NCBI GenBank assembly: GCA_022747635.1
Contig: JAKTNV010000063.1
Location: forward strand, 2,356,001 to 2,420,000
Direction: 5' to 3'
DNA length: 64,000 bases
From: Hetaerina americana
Taxonomy: Eukaryota > Arthropoda > Insecta > Odonata > Calopterygidae
Positions within the stretch are counted from its first letter, which is position 1. Each line of letters opens with the position of its first letter. The translations under genes were made by a program, and so were the position numbers. The notes below the pieces were generated by a model. That model was not told where the DNA came from. It did no database searches and was given only the letters and a program-made list of their open reading frames with translations. Below, in pieces: positions 8,691 to 19,876 of the stretch.

Positions 8691-11414
8691 GATAGTTTGA
8701 GTCGGTAATATATGTTGAAGTGAAGAGACTTTTGGGCCTCGTTTCTGCACCTTATTTATTTAAAGAGTAAAATGATTCCACTTAAAATATCAATTTCAAT
8801 AAGTTAACTAAATTAATTTTATCAGATTAAAATGCTCGGAGTAAATATTTGTTTAATTTTCGAAGTAATCATAGTTTATGCTGTTTTAGACCGACTAAGT
8901 GGCATATTAAGAAGTGGCATCTTTGCTTCAGTGTAGTTAAGTGTATTCCCCATAAATAAAGCGATCAAAAGTTAACTAGAAAGTACCTTATTTACTTTTG
9001 CCTTATTTGCATATTCTGAATTATTTTTTTTACGCTTCTGTACATATTTTCCCTTCCGTTTTGTTGCTTCTCGGCACTAACTCAACTAGTTCGTCATTTG
9101 TACACGATTTCCTGGCGATATCATGAAAAACAGTGGTATGTCTTGCGTATTCTTTTACAGATAATGATGAAATCGCTTGAAGCCGTCCCTGCTGGCATTT
9201 AAAGTTTCCTCCTGTGCCCGAAGTTGCATTTCCCAACCACAAACCTTGTGTTTTTTATCAATTTTTCGGTGAAACACTCCATTGTACCACTTGGTATGTA
9301 GCTCAGCCAAAGGACATGATTCATTGGTATGTGATACCTTGAGGTGTCTCGCCCACGTAATTATTTGCTCAATTGATCACCTCAACAGCAGTTAAGAAAT
9401 AGGAAATTACCTATCTACGTGTACAACAGAGCGTTGGAGAAATTGGTGCTCGAAGATTTTGCTCCCAGTGTACAGTGCAATGTGTTTTCTTTTCAGTTGC
9501 TGGCAAATGTTATTTAGCACAATAACTTCGCTCTGCTTAAGTGCCATTCATACTATTTATTCATGCCTCCCATCCAAGTAACTATGTGCACTCGTATCAG
9601 GTGATCGATCTTGTTTGACTGTGAAAGAAAGCATTGATTGTGTACTTCCATGATCATTTAAATAGTTTGTAGGAATATTAGAACATCTTGAACTTAATAA
9701 TTCATAAAGCACTAAATTGTGATGATTTTCCTTTGATGGGAAAACATTACATTTTGACGATAGGTTGGCTAGGCAAGAATCTAAATTTCATAACTTAATA
9801 AAAACCACGTTTGCTTAATTGCGAAGAGTATAAGAGAAGAAATATTAGATTATCATTGTCAACATGAATATAATATTAGCAATTACGTTTGATGAAGTTA
9901 TTTTATGAGCGAATTTAGATTTGCATATCTAAATAGAAATATAGATACATACAATAACCATTTTGATGAAGTATGAGTTAACATTTTTTTTCCGCCAGTC
10001 CTGCAGTTAAAATCGAGAATAACAACATCGCCCTGCAAAGAGGTTTGAGGAATTTGTCAACTGGTATGCCGCATTCCAGGAAAACACTTCCCATTCCTCT
10101 TAATGAACGCAAGAGGATGTTTGTCATAATTACGCAGCAATCATAATATGCGCGGATAAGTGTTAATTGAGGTACACGCGAGAATTGTACGTACGTGTCA
10201 CGTACGTTTGTCTTGCAATAAAGATGTCCTCATCTGCTGCATTAAACAACGAGTTTCATTTCCATCGCAGTTCGTGGAGAGTGATTTCTGAGTACTCCCA
10301 CTTCGCGCGCACGCACTCATTTAAAATGATACTTGACGCTCAGCTCGGCAGTATTCGCGGGTACGAATGCGGAGGGTGGGATATTAATGAGGCAACTCCC
10401 TCACGTGGGTGTAAGTGGTCAGCGCGGCCCCCGTCGATGGTGTGCGTCAGAGGGCGGCGGCTTACGAGCTCAGGTCACGCTCTCCGAAGGGGAAAGTGAA
10501 ATTACACTCGACGGCATTGCGTCACGGCCCTTATCGAATGAAGGGGGGCCACGCGCTCAGGTGCGGCCCCCCTGGTTTATTTTCTGGCGGGAATCGAGGG
10601 CGATCTACTATTTTCCGAGCCCTGGTTTACCGTCGGAAAAGAAAAAGAGTGGATTGTAGTTAGCAGGGCATCACGACCGTGCTTACGGACAGGATAAACC
10701 ACCAAAATAAAAATGAGAAAATAAGAAAGGCAAAAAGAATTAATCTGGTTTCATAATCGTCTTTCTCGCTCTCTCTCTTTTTTTATTTTCATTTAAAATG
10801 AAATTTTTCGCCATTCCTTTTGTTTGACAATGACGTATCGTAAATCTCGTTGCGAACCCTAAAGCCCCCAGCAAGGTTTCGCGCTTTATTTTCGCATTTC
10901 CATTTTTTCTTTTGGTTCGATAAATGTCGATCCTCAGGGTACACGCCGACACGGCTATTTCCCCTCCCTCCCTCCGAACGAGACAATTCCTCGCCAGTCA
11001 TCTGTCCTTGTTTTTAGTTATGTCGGCGGATGCCACCGATCATCCGCCTCCTCCGGGCGACTGATCCTCCTCCCTCGGCGCCAGGGGCGAGGCGATTTGC
11101 GGTGCTTGAACCCTCGCGCGCGATCGCCGGAGCAAACTGCTTTGCCTTTCCGGGCGCCACTATTAAACGCCTCCCGTCGGAGTTTTCCGTCGAGCGAATG
11201 CCTATCGGTTTACCACCACTGCCTTTGATATAGCGGGCCTGTGAACATATGAGTCCATTACACGCGATCGCGAGGCAGCTTCGTCAACAGATGCGGGGCA
11301 GTGGGAATTGATGATTTTGCGGAGTGTGTCGATAAATATAAATTCAACATTTTTTGTTTGTCCAAAGGGATGAAGAATGCAAATATCGATATTTCTGACT
11401 ATTTTTGTATATAT
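8691..11414. other. Spacer, no gene seen
   Basis: 8.7-10.2 kb is AT-rich with no supported coding. From 10.3 to 10.65 kb and 10.95 to 11.27 kb the sequence is GC-rich with CpGs, and overlapping ORFs have no recognised domain. A hairpin with GGGGGGCC (10543-10550) and GGCCCCCC (10565-10572) is noted. Minus-strand ORFs at 9030-9242 and 11202-11504 are unrecognised and probably chance. Confidence 0.45.
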
Positions 11415-11535
11415 TTGGCGTCCCCGGTGACGGCGGGGTAACGTCCTCCTCTGCCACGCCAAAGGCCACGGGTTCGATTTCCACCCTAGTGGTATCTTCT
11501 CCACCTGGGACTTGGGTGTATGTAAATGTCAAATT
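11415..11535 (+). repeat. tRNA-derived SINE-like fragment
   Basis: A Pol III B-box-like GGGTTCGATTTCC (about 11470-11482) is followed by CACCTGGGACTTGGGTGT (11502-11519), a tail I associate with arthropod tRNA-derived SINEs. A related tail follows the B box at 46.44-46.51 kb in the opposite orientation. The A box is not clear. Confidence 0.45.
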
Positions 11536-13164
11536 GTTATGGCAATGTTCAAAGTCCGATGTAAAGGTCAAAGTGCTGTTTTCGAGCTAATGAAAAATAA
11601 ATTATAAATTATTTTATTGTTTATGATAGATGGCATAGTTTTTTTTACATTAATGAATTGTGGAATAGAACACTTTCTGAAATTTGAAAAGATGGTGGTG
11701 ACTTTAAAATTATAAAATGTTTCTTAAATGATTTCAATTTAATTCAAATGTTTATTGAAGATATTTTAAATCTATTGTTACTTATGTGTTCTTATTTTGA
11801 GCTTCTTTCGACGCTGTTGGTATATATTTTAAGGGTGGAATAATATGGTGCCTTCAGTGGCACACAAAAATGCGGTTTGAATTTATTTACGTATTATTTA
11901 TGAGTATTTTATATTCCATATGGTACACTCTTATGAAATATAAATTACCATTAGTCATAGAAAATTTATTGATGTTTTTTTTACGTACACCTAATAGTTA
12001 CCGGAGGAAATCTATGTAATAATATTACAAGGTGCGGTAAAGTGAAAGTTTTCCTTGCTGCTAAGAAATACTCTGTTAATATTCTTTTTGTTGATAAATT
12101 TTTAAATATCGGCGTTCGTCAAACAACTTTATCCATTTGCTTCATTTTGGCCAGGTCCCTCAATTCCGCGATCGTACCCTTTAGGTAAAAAATACTCCTC
12201 CCGTAGCTTGGAGCTGTTTTTCAAAATTATCATTCATTTATTTAACTTATATCCCTTGTTTCAGATAAAAAATGAAGTTGACATCATTCTAAAATAACAA
12301 GGCGTTCATGGAAATCCCCGCGGAATTATTACACTAACCATTAAGTTTCACTATAACATCGAATGCGGGAAAATGGTGGAATTTTAAATAGCTGAGACTT
12401 GTCAAATTAAAAAAGAAATATTCCAAGACCAGCAATAACACGCAAGGACGCCATATGCTCGGTTGATCATTGTTTCAATTTTACAAATAACAGAACAAAT
12501 CCATTATCATTAAATTTGACCACAATACTGCCCATGAAACCATTAATCACTGAAAATGAGTTATTAATATGAGAATTTAGTGATAGTTAAATTAGTAAAT
12601 GATAATTTATGGCTATTAATGTAGTACTCGTAAGTGGGTTTCAAGAAGGGTCGTTGTAATCGGCTTGAATTTTACTACAGAGGACACTTGTTTTAAAGGG
12701 GATGCTTTTTGCCACATATCTCTGGAACACGTCTTCTTGCTTGACAACTGTCTTCATATTTTGATGTGCAATTTAAATCGTATATTAAAAAGCAATTTAA
12801 AAGAGCAGTAACATACTGCTGGCACGAATATCCCCGATTGTCGGAGGAAATCAATGTAATGCGAAAGAGCAAGTTTCATATTCCCAAGATATCATAATAT
12901 CAACTCAATGAAAGGCATATGGAAACAGAAGAATAAAATTACTCTAAAAGAGATTCAATCATTTAGATCATGACCAGAAGGAAAAGAATCTTCTCCGATT
13001 ACCTAACAAATACACATTTATATTTTGTATGTACATTCATCTACAGAAGAAAATTTTTAGTTTATTACCGAGATAATCAAAACTCGGAATAAATCCTTAT
13101 AAAATCAACTGATACAATTATATAACTTCTACTTACTATTCTTAAGTCAACTTATTTCCTATTA
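11536..13164. other. AT-rich spacer, nothing seen
   Basis: No ORF of note, no tandem repeat and no element ends recognised. Confidence 0.5.
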
Positions 13165-13400
13165 TTTTAGTACCCCGCAAAATACCGCTAGGGTGTGTGA
13201 CAGTGGGTGAATATATACCAGACTAATTTTGAACCGAATATGACCCTACCACGGTCTGACAATGCTATTCTGATCTCTTATCGTTTGTGTAAAAAATTAC
13301 ATCTTCAACTTACCTGTTCTACACTTAATCTCTCTAATTTTACTGACATGATCTCTCCTACCGTTGTACGATGGGGTTAATAATACTTCACTAACAGCTG
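13165..13400 (-). mobile_element. LINE 3'-end fragment (TTGCAGGGTA-type tail family)
   Basis: On the minus strand the last codons of a LINE ORF2 (VGEIMSVKLERLSVEQ style) run into a short 3' UTR with the tail CACACACCCTAGCGGTATTT (about 13183-13202) and an AAATAA-type end. It is closely parallel to the copies at 14.9-15.7 kb and 17.2-17.8 kb. Strongly 5' truncated. Confidence 0.7.
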
Positions 13401-13989
13401 TAACTGATAACAGATGTGTTCATGTAGCAATAGACTAAATCTACTAACCTTCCCTTAGATGCTCTCAATATTGATTAAAACCATATCTGAATGTAAAATT
13501 AGTTTATGGCAATCAATTTAATTAAAACTACTACCTTTTACTCTACTAGATAAACATGGGGAAGAAAGACTATTACTGGATAAAAGAGTAGCGGTAGGCA
13601 GAGGAAATATAAATACGTAAGGAATAATAATGATATAATAAGTAGATTTGCGGATTGTAAGATAATGTATCAGGAAACATAAGCTAGAGACGGGAGGGTT
13701 TCAAAGAAAAATAGCTATTTAGGGTCGCTGAAGAGCCGTGCAAATGTGCCGCAATTGATGAATGATCAGGAGATGAATGAAATATTGGAGAACGAAGGAA
13801 GTTTTATATTTTCAGAAGTCCTTAAAACAATGAATTACTCTTTATATGAATCGTCCCAAACTCGATGAGAATCTGCTGGTAATAGTCAACGATGACGAAT
13901 GCGGCCCAAGAGCGAGGCGCTGTTGGCACAAATGACGTTAGGGCCACGATTATTTTTCACATGATAAAAATCATCGATACAGTGCGAAC
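13401..13989. other. AT-rich spacer, nothing seen
   Basis: No supported coding or repeat structure. Confidence 0.5.
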
Positions 13990-14330
13990 GCTTGTTTTCG
14001 TCTCGGTACCTAAATGACGCTACATAGCCGTGCGCCAATGGTCAAAGGTCAGCTGGGACCCAAAATACCCGCTTAGCAGAAGGAAATATCTGTCTTATGG
14101 GTGAATAACGCATTTCAGCACAACTCCGGGACGGAAATTTCGTTTGTTTTGGCGTATTCCGACGCCTTAGCGGCGAGATACTGGCGCGTGCTGGTCTCTG
14201 CGAATGGCGCGTCGGTCGGCGCCGGGCGGGTTGCGTCCCGGCGCTTATTCGCCCCCCCCCTCCCCCCACCCACCCAAGGACACTCCTCCCCCCCCTCACG
14301 GGCACCACACGCCTATGTCATCTGGAAATA
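13990..14330 (+). repeat. Unrecognised ~330-bp interspersed repeat, copy A
   Basis: This shares a collinear, ungapped-looking core with an inverted copy at 16445-16790. Common stretches include GTCAAAGGTCAGCTGG, TTTTGGCGTATT followed by CGACGCCTT, and GGCGCTTATTCGCCCCCCCC. Both copies end in a C-run. Both copies have open frames through the core, but codon comparison shows no excess of synonymous change, so coding is doubtful. I do not recognise the family. Confidence 0.6.
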
Positions 14331-14880
14331 TAAGCGCGAACATGGGCAAGGATTGGTCCATACTATTCCGCATTCTTGCTGATAAATTGCATATCTTTTT
14401 TTTCAGAAAAAAGATTTTATTTCAATAATTATGGGATGAATTATCGGCCCTTCCCTTACGTATTAGGGGATATTGTCTGTCATCGCTAAGTTTATCCTCC
14501 TCCTCCGCCTACTTTTCTGCGGTTCGACATGAAAGTAATATATTTTCCGTCGGGAAGCGATTTGGTGTCGGTGAGCATGCCATCTTGGCGATGTGTGAAA
14601 CGTCGAACTTTCGAAATGACGCTGTGGCATCGGCACTAGTGGTCTGTCAAGTGACGAATTCAAGTTTTAAAAACTAACCGGCAGTGAAAGACGTGCTACA
14701 TCCTTTCTCCCACCTGAAGAGGAGCATCCATGATGTCGCCATGCAGCAACGAACTATTTACATTGTGGAGCATGACGCAATACTCCAATACAAGAAGTTC
14801 GTTCGAATGAAAGGATGACACATCAAATCCTAAGCTTCAAATAATTAGTTGTGATTGTCTACTACATTGGTTGATATTTG
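14331..14880. other. Spacer, nothing seen
   Basis: No supported feature. Confidence 0.45.
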
Positions 14881-14884
14881 TTAA

Positions 14885-15655
14885 TTCTTATTTATTTATT
14901 TTAGTATCCTGCAAGCAACCGCTAGGGTATGTGGCAGGGGGTGAATAGACACCAGACTAATTTTGACCCGAATTTGACCCTACCGAGGTCGGATGATGTT
15001 ATTTTGATCCCTTATCGATTTTTGGAAAATTATATCTTACATCTATCTGTTCTACACTTAATATCTCTAATTTTATTACAATGATCTCTCCTATCGTAGT
15101 ATGATGTGGGTATAAGAAACTGTTTTAGCCGTTACTCTGTGGAATTTTTCCATCGTATAGAAAGAAAGAAAACACAGCAATTCCATATTTACAGTAAATG
15201 TGGAATTGCTGTGTTTTCTTTCTTTCTATACGATGATGTGGGTAATAATACATTTTTGACATCATTGCTAAAGAGACGTCCATCCAGGTTGTGTAAGAGC
15301 TTCAATGTGTAAATTAGCAGTCGCTCCGTGGGTGATTCCCAGACTAGCTCCTCTAATATTTTGGATACACTACTAAATTTATCATAGCAGCGTTTCACAA
15401 GTCTAGGCCCCCTACGCTGTGCGCGATCCGATTCGGCCAACAATCCAACTTCGCGAGGATCCCATATACTTGCAGCATGTTCTAAATGAGGCCTAACCAG
15501 CGAAAGATAACATTTCTTTTTGACCTTTTCATCACATTTACCTAGCACTCTTCTAATAAATCCTAATTTTTTGTTAGCTTGTCCACATATTCAGCGTATG
15601 TGCTTCCACCAGGAGAGGTCGTGAGTGAGGGTAACGCCTAGGTATTTAGGATATA
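14885..15655 (-). pseudogene. LINE ORF2 C-terminus and 3' UTR, carrying a small palindromic insertion
   Basis: The minus-strand frame starts near 15655 with PKYLGVTLTHDLSWWKHI, a classic post-RT LINE motif, with a stop near 15600. It then gives NKKLGFIRRVLGKCDEKV, RPHLEHAASIWDPREVGL, QRRGPRLVKRCYDKF and KLLHNLDGRLFSNDV. The coding end is interrupted at 15232 by a 120-bp insertion and resumes at 15100. The 3' UTR carries CACATACCCTAGCGGTTGCT (14921-14940), ending in an AAATAAATAA tail near 14890. RT palm and endonuclease are absent. A sister copy lies at 17.15-17.81 kb. Confidence 0.8.
15113..15232. mobile_element. 120-bp insertion in the LINE, with 12-bp target duplication and large palindrome
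   Basis: ATGATGTGGGTA occurs at 15101-15112 and again at 15233-15244. Removing one copy and the 120 bp between them restores the LINE frame (LPTS then YYDRRDH). Most of the insert is a palindrome, 15151-15235: two 35-nt arms match perfectly and the 15-nt centre is itself nearly palindromic. The right arm reads 3 bases into the duplicated target. No known family recognised. Confidence 0.75.
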
Positions 15656-16444
15656 CTTAGTCATAAAATGTAGCATCAAACAGAGAAATATGTTCTTATC
15701 TCATAATTCCAAATATTTGCATCCAATAACTTGATAAAATAAAGTAGTTACTAGAATTGAACTAAATTCTTGCGAAATGCGCCAAATTTCTCTTGCCTGT
15801 GGAAAGCGCTGTCTTTTCACACCTCGCGTTAATAAATCCTTCGTTTTTTCAAAGAGTAAAAGTGTACTAAAATAAAAAAAGTGCAGCCAATTTACATGTA
15901 GCATTGCGGATTTGGTTGATTTTAAAATGTAGTGATTGACGGGAAACTCTATCCTCAATTGATTATTTACTTTAGATATATGTAGCAATATACGAAAAAA
16001 TTGCTTTGTAATATATTTTTACGGACAGTATGAGATCGTTTGGCGTTTTTCGGGAGGACTTAAATATAAATTTTTATTAAAATTTTTATCGAATTTTTCA
16101 TTTAAAAAAATTATGCGGTTTATTTGTTGAAATAAAATTATTTCTATCATATTAGGCTAAAAACTCAAATTTTCACGCTGAGGTTTCAAATTAATCAGCC
16201 ATGGTTTCAACAAATTGTTTTATTCTCAAAGAAACTTGAGATGAGATTACGAGCACTATATGCTTGCACTCCTCAACCAAATTATAAGTATGTAGAATGG
16301 AGCGAAATTTGTAAATCATGGTCTTACATTTTTATAATTCAGAAATTGATAAACTTAGACTTGTCTTCTAGTTGCACGAGTATTATCCTGGAAGGAAATA
16401 TTCTTCAGAAAGTGAAGAGAGGCTACAGTGTCAGTTTCCAATCT
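15656..16444. other. AT-rich spacer, nothing seen
   Basis: No supported coding. The minus ORF at 15701-15988 is unrecognised. Confidence 0.45.
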
Positions 16445-16790
16445 TCACGTTCATGGCCTCAAGTAACAAATGCGTGGGGTGGAGGGGGGCGTCGTTGGGC
16501 GGGAGGGCGGGGGGGGGCGAATAAGCGCCGGGAGCGATCCAACCGGCGCCGGCCGACGCGGCATGTACACACTCAAGCACGCGACAGTACCTCGCCGTGA
16601 AGGCGTCGAAATACGCCAAAATGAACGGAATTCCCGCTCCAGACGTGATCTCAAACATGTTATTTACTCTTATGAAGGTTGTTTCACTCCACAAAGGGCG
16701 TATCTAGCTTGTTCCAGCTGACCTTTGACTACTTGCGATCGGCTATGCCAGGTCATATAGGTTCCAAGACGGAAATGGTCTCTCGCAAAT
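16445..16790 (-). repeat. Unrecognised ~330-bp interspersed repeat, copy B
   Basis: Inverted, diverged relative of 13990-14330. The reverse complement gives ACCTATATGACC, GTCAAAGGTCAGCTGG, TTTTGGCGTATTTCGACGCC and GGCGCTTATTCGCCCCCCCC in the same order and spacing as copy A. Ends are approximate. Confidence 0.6.
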
Positions 16791-17149
16791 TAGGTCATTA
16801 CTATTGTGGGGATTGTTATTCCTATCACTTATTGAAAAACAAGTATCGCCCACATGGAATGCCGGTGAAAATGCCGAGATGGCCATTGGGGGAAAATTGT
16901 GACGAGTTTCGGTGTAATTCAACTTTTAGATTATGTATTACACTTTGTGTAGCGGATATATCGAAGAATGTGTCCAATTTAGTTTCATTAATGGACGACT
17001 ATGAATTCTTATCTGATCCGAAGCCTCTGTAGGGGTCCTATGATTAAATGCCCTACTCAATACCACCCAGTTGCTTTTGAGAGATCTGTACTCAGTGGTT
17101 CTGCTTTTTCGTCTTATTCTAGTCATTACAGTGGTTATTCATTTATCTT
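16791..17149. other. Spacer, nothing supported
   Basis: An ORF of 117 codons at 16679-17032 overlaps the end of the repeat and is unrecognised. I do not call it a gene. Confidence 0.4.
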
Positions 17150-17812
17150 ATTTATTTATATATACCCTGCAAGTTATCGCCAGGGTGTGTGGCAAGGGGT
17201 GAATACACACCAGATAACTTTAACCGGAACATGACCCCAACACGGTCGAACAATATTATTATGATCCCCTATCGTTCGTGGAAAAAAGGACATCTTAAAT
17301 CTGCTCTATACTCAATCTCTCTAATTTTATTAACATGATCATGGCTACCGTAGTACGATGGGGGTAATGATACATTTTCAACATCACTGATAAAGAGACG
17401 TCCTTTCAATTTATGCAAGAGCATCAATCTGTAATTTAACCTTCACTCCGCGAGTGATTCCCAACCTAGCTGCTCTAATATTTTGGATATGCTACTAAGT
17501 TAATCAATACAACGTTTTGCAAATCTAGCTGCTCTACGCTGCACGCGATCCAATTCGGCAACCAATCCAACTTCGTCAGGATCCTATCAATACTAGCAGC
17601 ATATTCTAAATGAGGCATAACCAACGAAAGATAACATTGCTCTTTGGCCTTCTCATCACATTTACCCAGTACTCTTATAATAAATGCTAATTTTTTGTTA
17701 GCTTATCCACATATTCCCGGTATGCGGTTCACTCAGGAGAGGTCGTGAGTGAGGGCAACGCCTAAGTATTTTATCAAGTCTACTTATTCGATTTCGGTGT
17801 TCCTGATGCAGT
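17150..17812 (-). pseudogene. LINE 3' end: ORF2 C-terminus and 3' UTR
   Basis: On the minus strand this copy has the same order as the 14.9-15.7 kb copy. First comes a post-RT segment near 17770, then a thumb segment with the YDK-like and IQNI-like stretches broken by stops and shifts. The coding end has DVENVSLPPSYYG (about 17345-17385), and the 3' UTR has CACACACCCTGGCGATAACT (17175-17194) with an AAATAAATAAG tail. It is 5' truncated and decayed. Confidence 0.75.
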
Positions 17813-18671
17813 AGGCGTTCGGGTGGGAATTGATTGAGGAACTTCGTCATAAGTAGTTTATTAGCACCTTGCACGTGTTAGGATTTTAATTCGGACGATC
17901 ATAATATGATGAGGTTACCCCTTAGCCATGAGGTTCTGTTTCTTTCAGCCCAGGTATAATTGAATTTTATTCGGTTGCTTTGCTCGCAGAGTTGATTATG
18001 ACCTCCGGTACCTTGGCCGGCTTTTCGGACCATTTTCTAAATCCAACCCTTAAGGTTTTATTCCCTGAAAACTCTTTTCTGTAGCCCCAGTCCATCCCTG
18101 CCGTTTTTACTTCTCACTTGCCCAAAAACGTACCTACTACTTTCCGTGGTGGATTCGAGGCTCGGAAGACCCTTATCAAAGCTGTCAACCCTTTTAATCA
18201 CGGCAGATCCAGAACCACACCTTTAAGTTCCCCCATTTCAGTCAGACTCCTCGTCAACCCCTACCCTCCCCAACATATAATGATCATGATTCAACAAAAT
18301 GCGACCCTAATTTTACGAATTCAGTGAATTTTTTTAAGTAGAGAACCCAGACAGAGACTTGTTACTCCTCAAGGTGAAAATCTAACTAGGGAGACTTTAG
18401 TAATTCCAAAGAAACTGCGGGAGATGTCGCAACAGTAACTTTTAACGGAGTCACCCGCTAATGTGCATTGCAATGCGACGATTTCAAAGCCACTATTGAC
18501 GTAAGGATAAAATTGTAGGCTTATCAAATATTTCAAAATATATGAAAAATATTTTAATTACCACAGCCGTTTATATCATTAGAATTTTTGCATGGAAATT
18601 ATTCCAATGAATTTGAACTAAAAATTGCATTACAACCTTAAGAACTAAAACAGCTATTTACAATGAAGGAT
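17813..18671. other. Spacer, nothing supported
   Basis: Contains a pyrimidine-rich section at 18050-18270 with a 69-codon ORF that I do not recognise. No splice or domain evidence. Confidence 0.4.
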
Positions 18672-18790
18672 CTCAGGTTTTCCCGGCGCACGGCATTCAA
18701 GGTGTTCTCTCGGGTTTCCAACCGGGTCAGGTTGCATTACACCGACGTTTCGATGGCTGACTCTGCCATCGTCTTCAGGGTGAGGTTCAT
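18672..18790 (-). repeat. Inverted Penelope terminal segment with hammerhead-like core
   Basis: The reverse complement matches the direct repeat at 29053-29145: CTGAAGACGATGGCAGAG, then GCCATCGAAACGTCGGTGTA, a CCTGACCCGG block and a GAGAGAAC end. The hammerhead-like order is complete here: CUGAAGA, stem GAUGGC/GCCAUC, GAAAC (18747-18751 as GTTTC on the plus strand), then a short loop and GUGUA. Confidence 0.7.
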
Positions 18791-18816
18791 GCTACATGAA
18801 CTGCATGCTACATGCT

Positions 18817-19370
18817 GCCTACATGGAGGACTTTGAGGAGAGAGCACTGAGAACAGCACCCTTAAGGCCAAAATACTTCTTCAGGAATGTGGATGACCAC
18901 ACGGACCGGAAGCAGTCACCGAATTCCTCGGCCAAATGAATAGTGTCCACCCGAACAACCAGTTCACCATGGAGACTGAAACGAAAAAACGCCTGCCCTT
19001 GGTCGATATTCTTATCGAGAGGAAAAGAGACGGCAGCATAGGCCATCAAGTCTACCGGAAACCGACCCACACTGACCTATCCTGAACGGGAGAAGTCATC
19101 ATCATCCCGCACAAAAGAGAGGAGTGATTTCCACACTCGTCCACCGAGCTACTTCAGTTTCGGACCAAGAGCACCTGGATGCGGAAATGCATCACCTAAG
19201 GAAGACGTTCCAGCAGAATGAGTATGGGACCCGGGATATCAACATGGCCCTTAAAAGGGCCTTCACAAAACCTGGGGGTAGGAGAAAAGAGGAAGAATAA
19301 CCTGTTGCCAGAGCCTGAATCCCGTTTTTCTCTACGATTTATAATAAAGTCTCAAGGATATTAAGGAAGT
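18817..19370 (+). pseudogene. Penelope-like RT C-terminal part (frameshifted)
   Basis: The first frame reads YMEDFEERALRTAPLRPKYF and then FRNVDDH, where the family has the catalytic YVDD; here the tyrosine is asparagine. Downstream frames show a VTEFLGQMNSV-like region, an FTMETETKKRLPLVDILIE-like segment (about 18965-19020), a VYRKPTHTDLS-like block (about 19050), and EHLDAEMHHLRKTFQQNEYG (about 19170-19230). Each needs a different frame, so several indels have broken it. The fingers and first half of the palm are missing. Confidence 0.75.
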
Positions 19371-19375
19371 ACAAG

Positions 19376-19759
19376 GTGGAAACTATCCACAAACCGCTAA
19401 GGAAGCTGCAATCGGTCCTGAACACGGCTAAAGACAAACGGAGATTGAAGACCTCAGGAGTGTACCGGATTCCTTGCGAGTGCAGCCAAGCATACATTGG
19501 GGAGACCGGCCGCACCATAGAAACACGCCTAAAGGAACACGAGAGGTGCATCAGGTCAGTCTACCCAGCGAAATCTGCGGTCGCCGAACATTGCCTCAAT
19601 AACGACCACAGAATCAACTTTACCGGCACGAAGAGGCTATGCCACGCCAACGGCTATTGGGATCGCGCGATGAAAGAAGCCGTTGAAATCCGACTAGACA
19701 TCAACACTTTCGACAGAGACAACGGCTCCAAATCAGTAACACTTGGAAGCCAGTGCTAA
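19376..19759 (+). CDS. GIY-YIG endonuclease domain, Penelope family B
   Basis: This 127-codon open frame begins METIHKPLRKLQSVLNTAKD and contains GVYRIPCECSQAYIGETGRT (residues about 28-47), the diagnostic GIY-YIG pair with the CxC insertion. It is followed by TRLKEHERCIRS and AVAEHCLNNDH, then EAVEIRLDINTFDRDNG, a conserved C-terminal block of these proteins. The stop is TAA at 19757-19759. The domain is intact, but the preceding RT is broken, so the element is not autonomous. The start codon is probably internal to the original longer ORF. Confidence 0.8.
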   Translation: METIHKPLRKLQSVLNTAKDKRRLKTSGVYRIPCECSQAYIGETGRTIETRLKEHERCIRSVYPAKSAVAEHCLNNDHRINFTGTKRLCHANGYWDRAMKEAVEIRLDINTFDRDNGSKSVTLGSQC

Positions 19760-19857
19760 AGAAAATAAAAAAATGCACGGGAACGCACCCGATTGGCCGC
19801 AGTGGAGCACATTAACGCTTCCAACCAATCAGGGCACACCTGAGGCTTGGCGGAGAG

Positions 19858-19865
19858 TATAAATA
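19858..19865 (+). promoter_or_regulatory. TATA-like box of Penelope family B
   Basis: TATAAATA in the Penelope 3' UTR, just before the LINE insertion point. If the LINEs are removed it would lie about 40 nt upstream of the hammerhead-like motif at 29060, similar to family A at 8529. Confidence 0.45.
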
Positions 19866-19876
19866 CCAGGCCTTTA

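Noticed and set aside
16679..17032. 117-codon ORF as a gene
   Set aside because: Starts inside the unknown repeat, no family match, no splice support.
19847..19876. Upstream start for LINE 1 ORF1 at a TTG
   Set aside because: The bases lie in the Penelope 3' UTR (TATA region), so this is read-through into truncated ORF1, not a native start.
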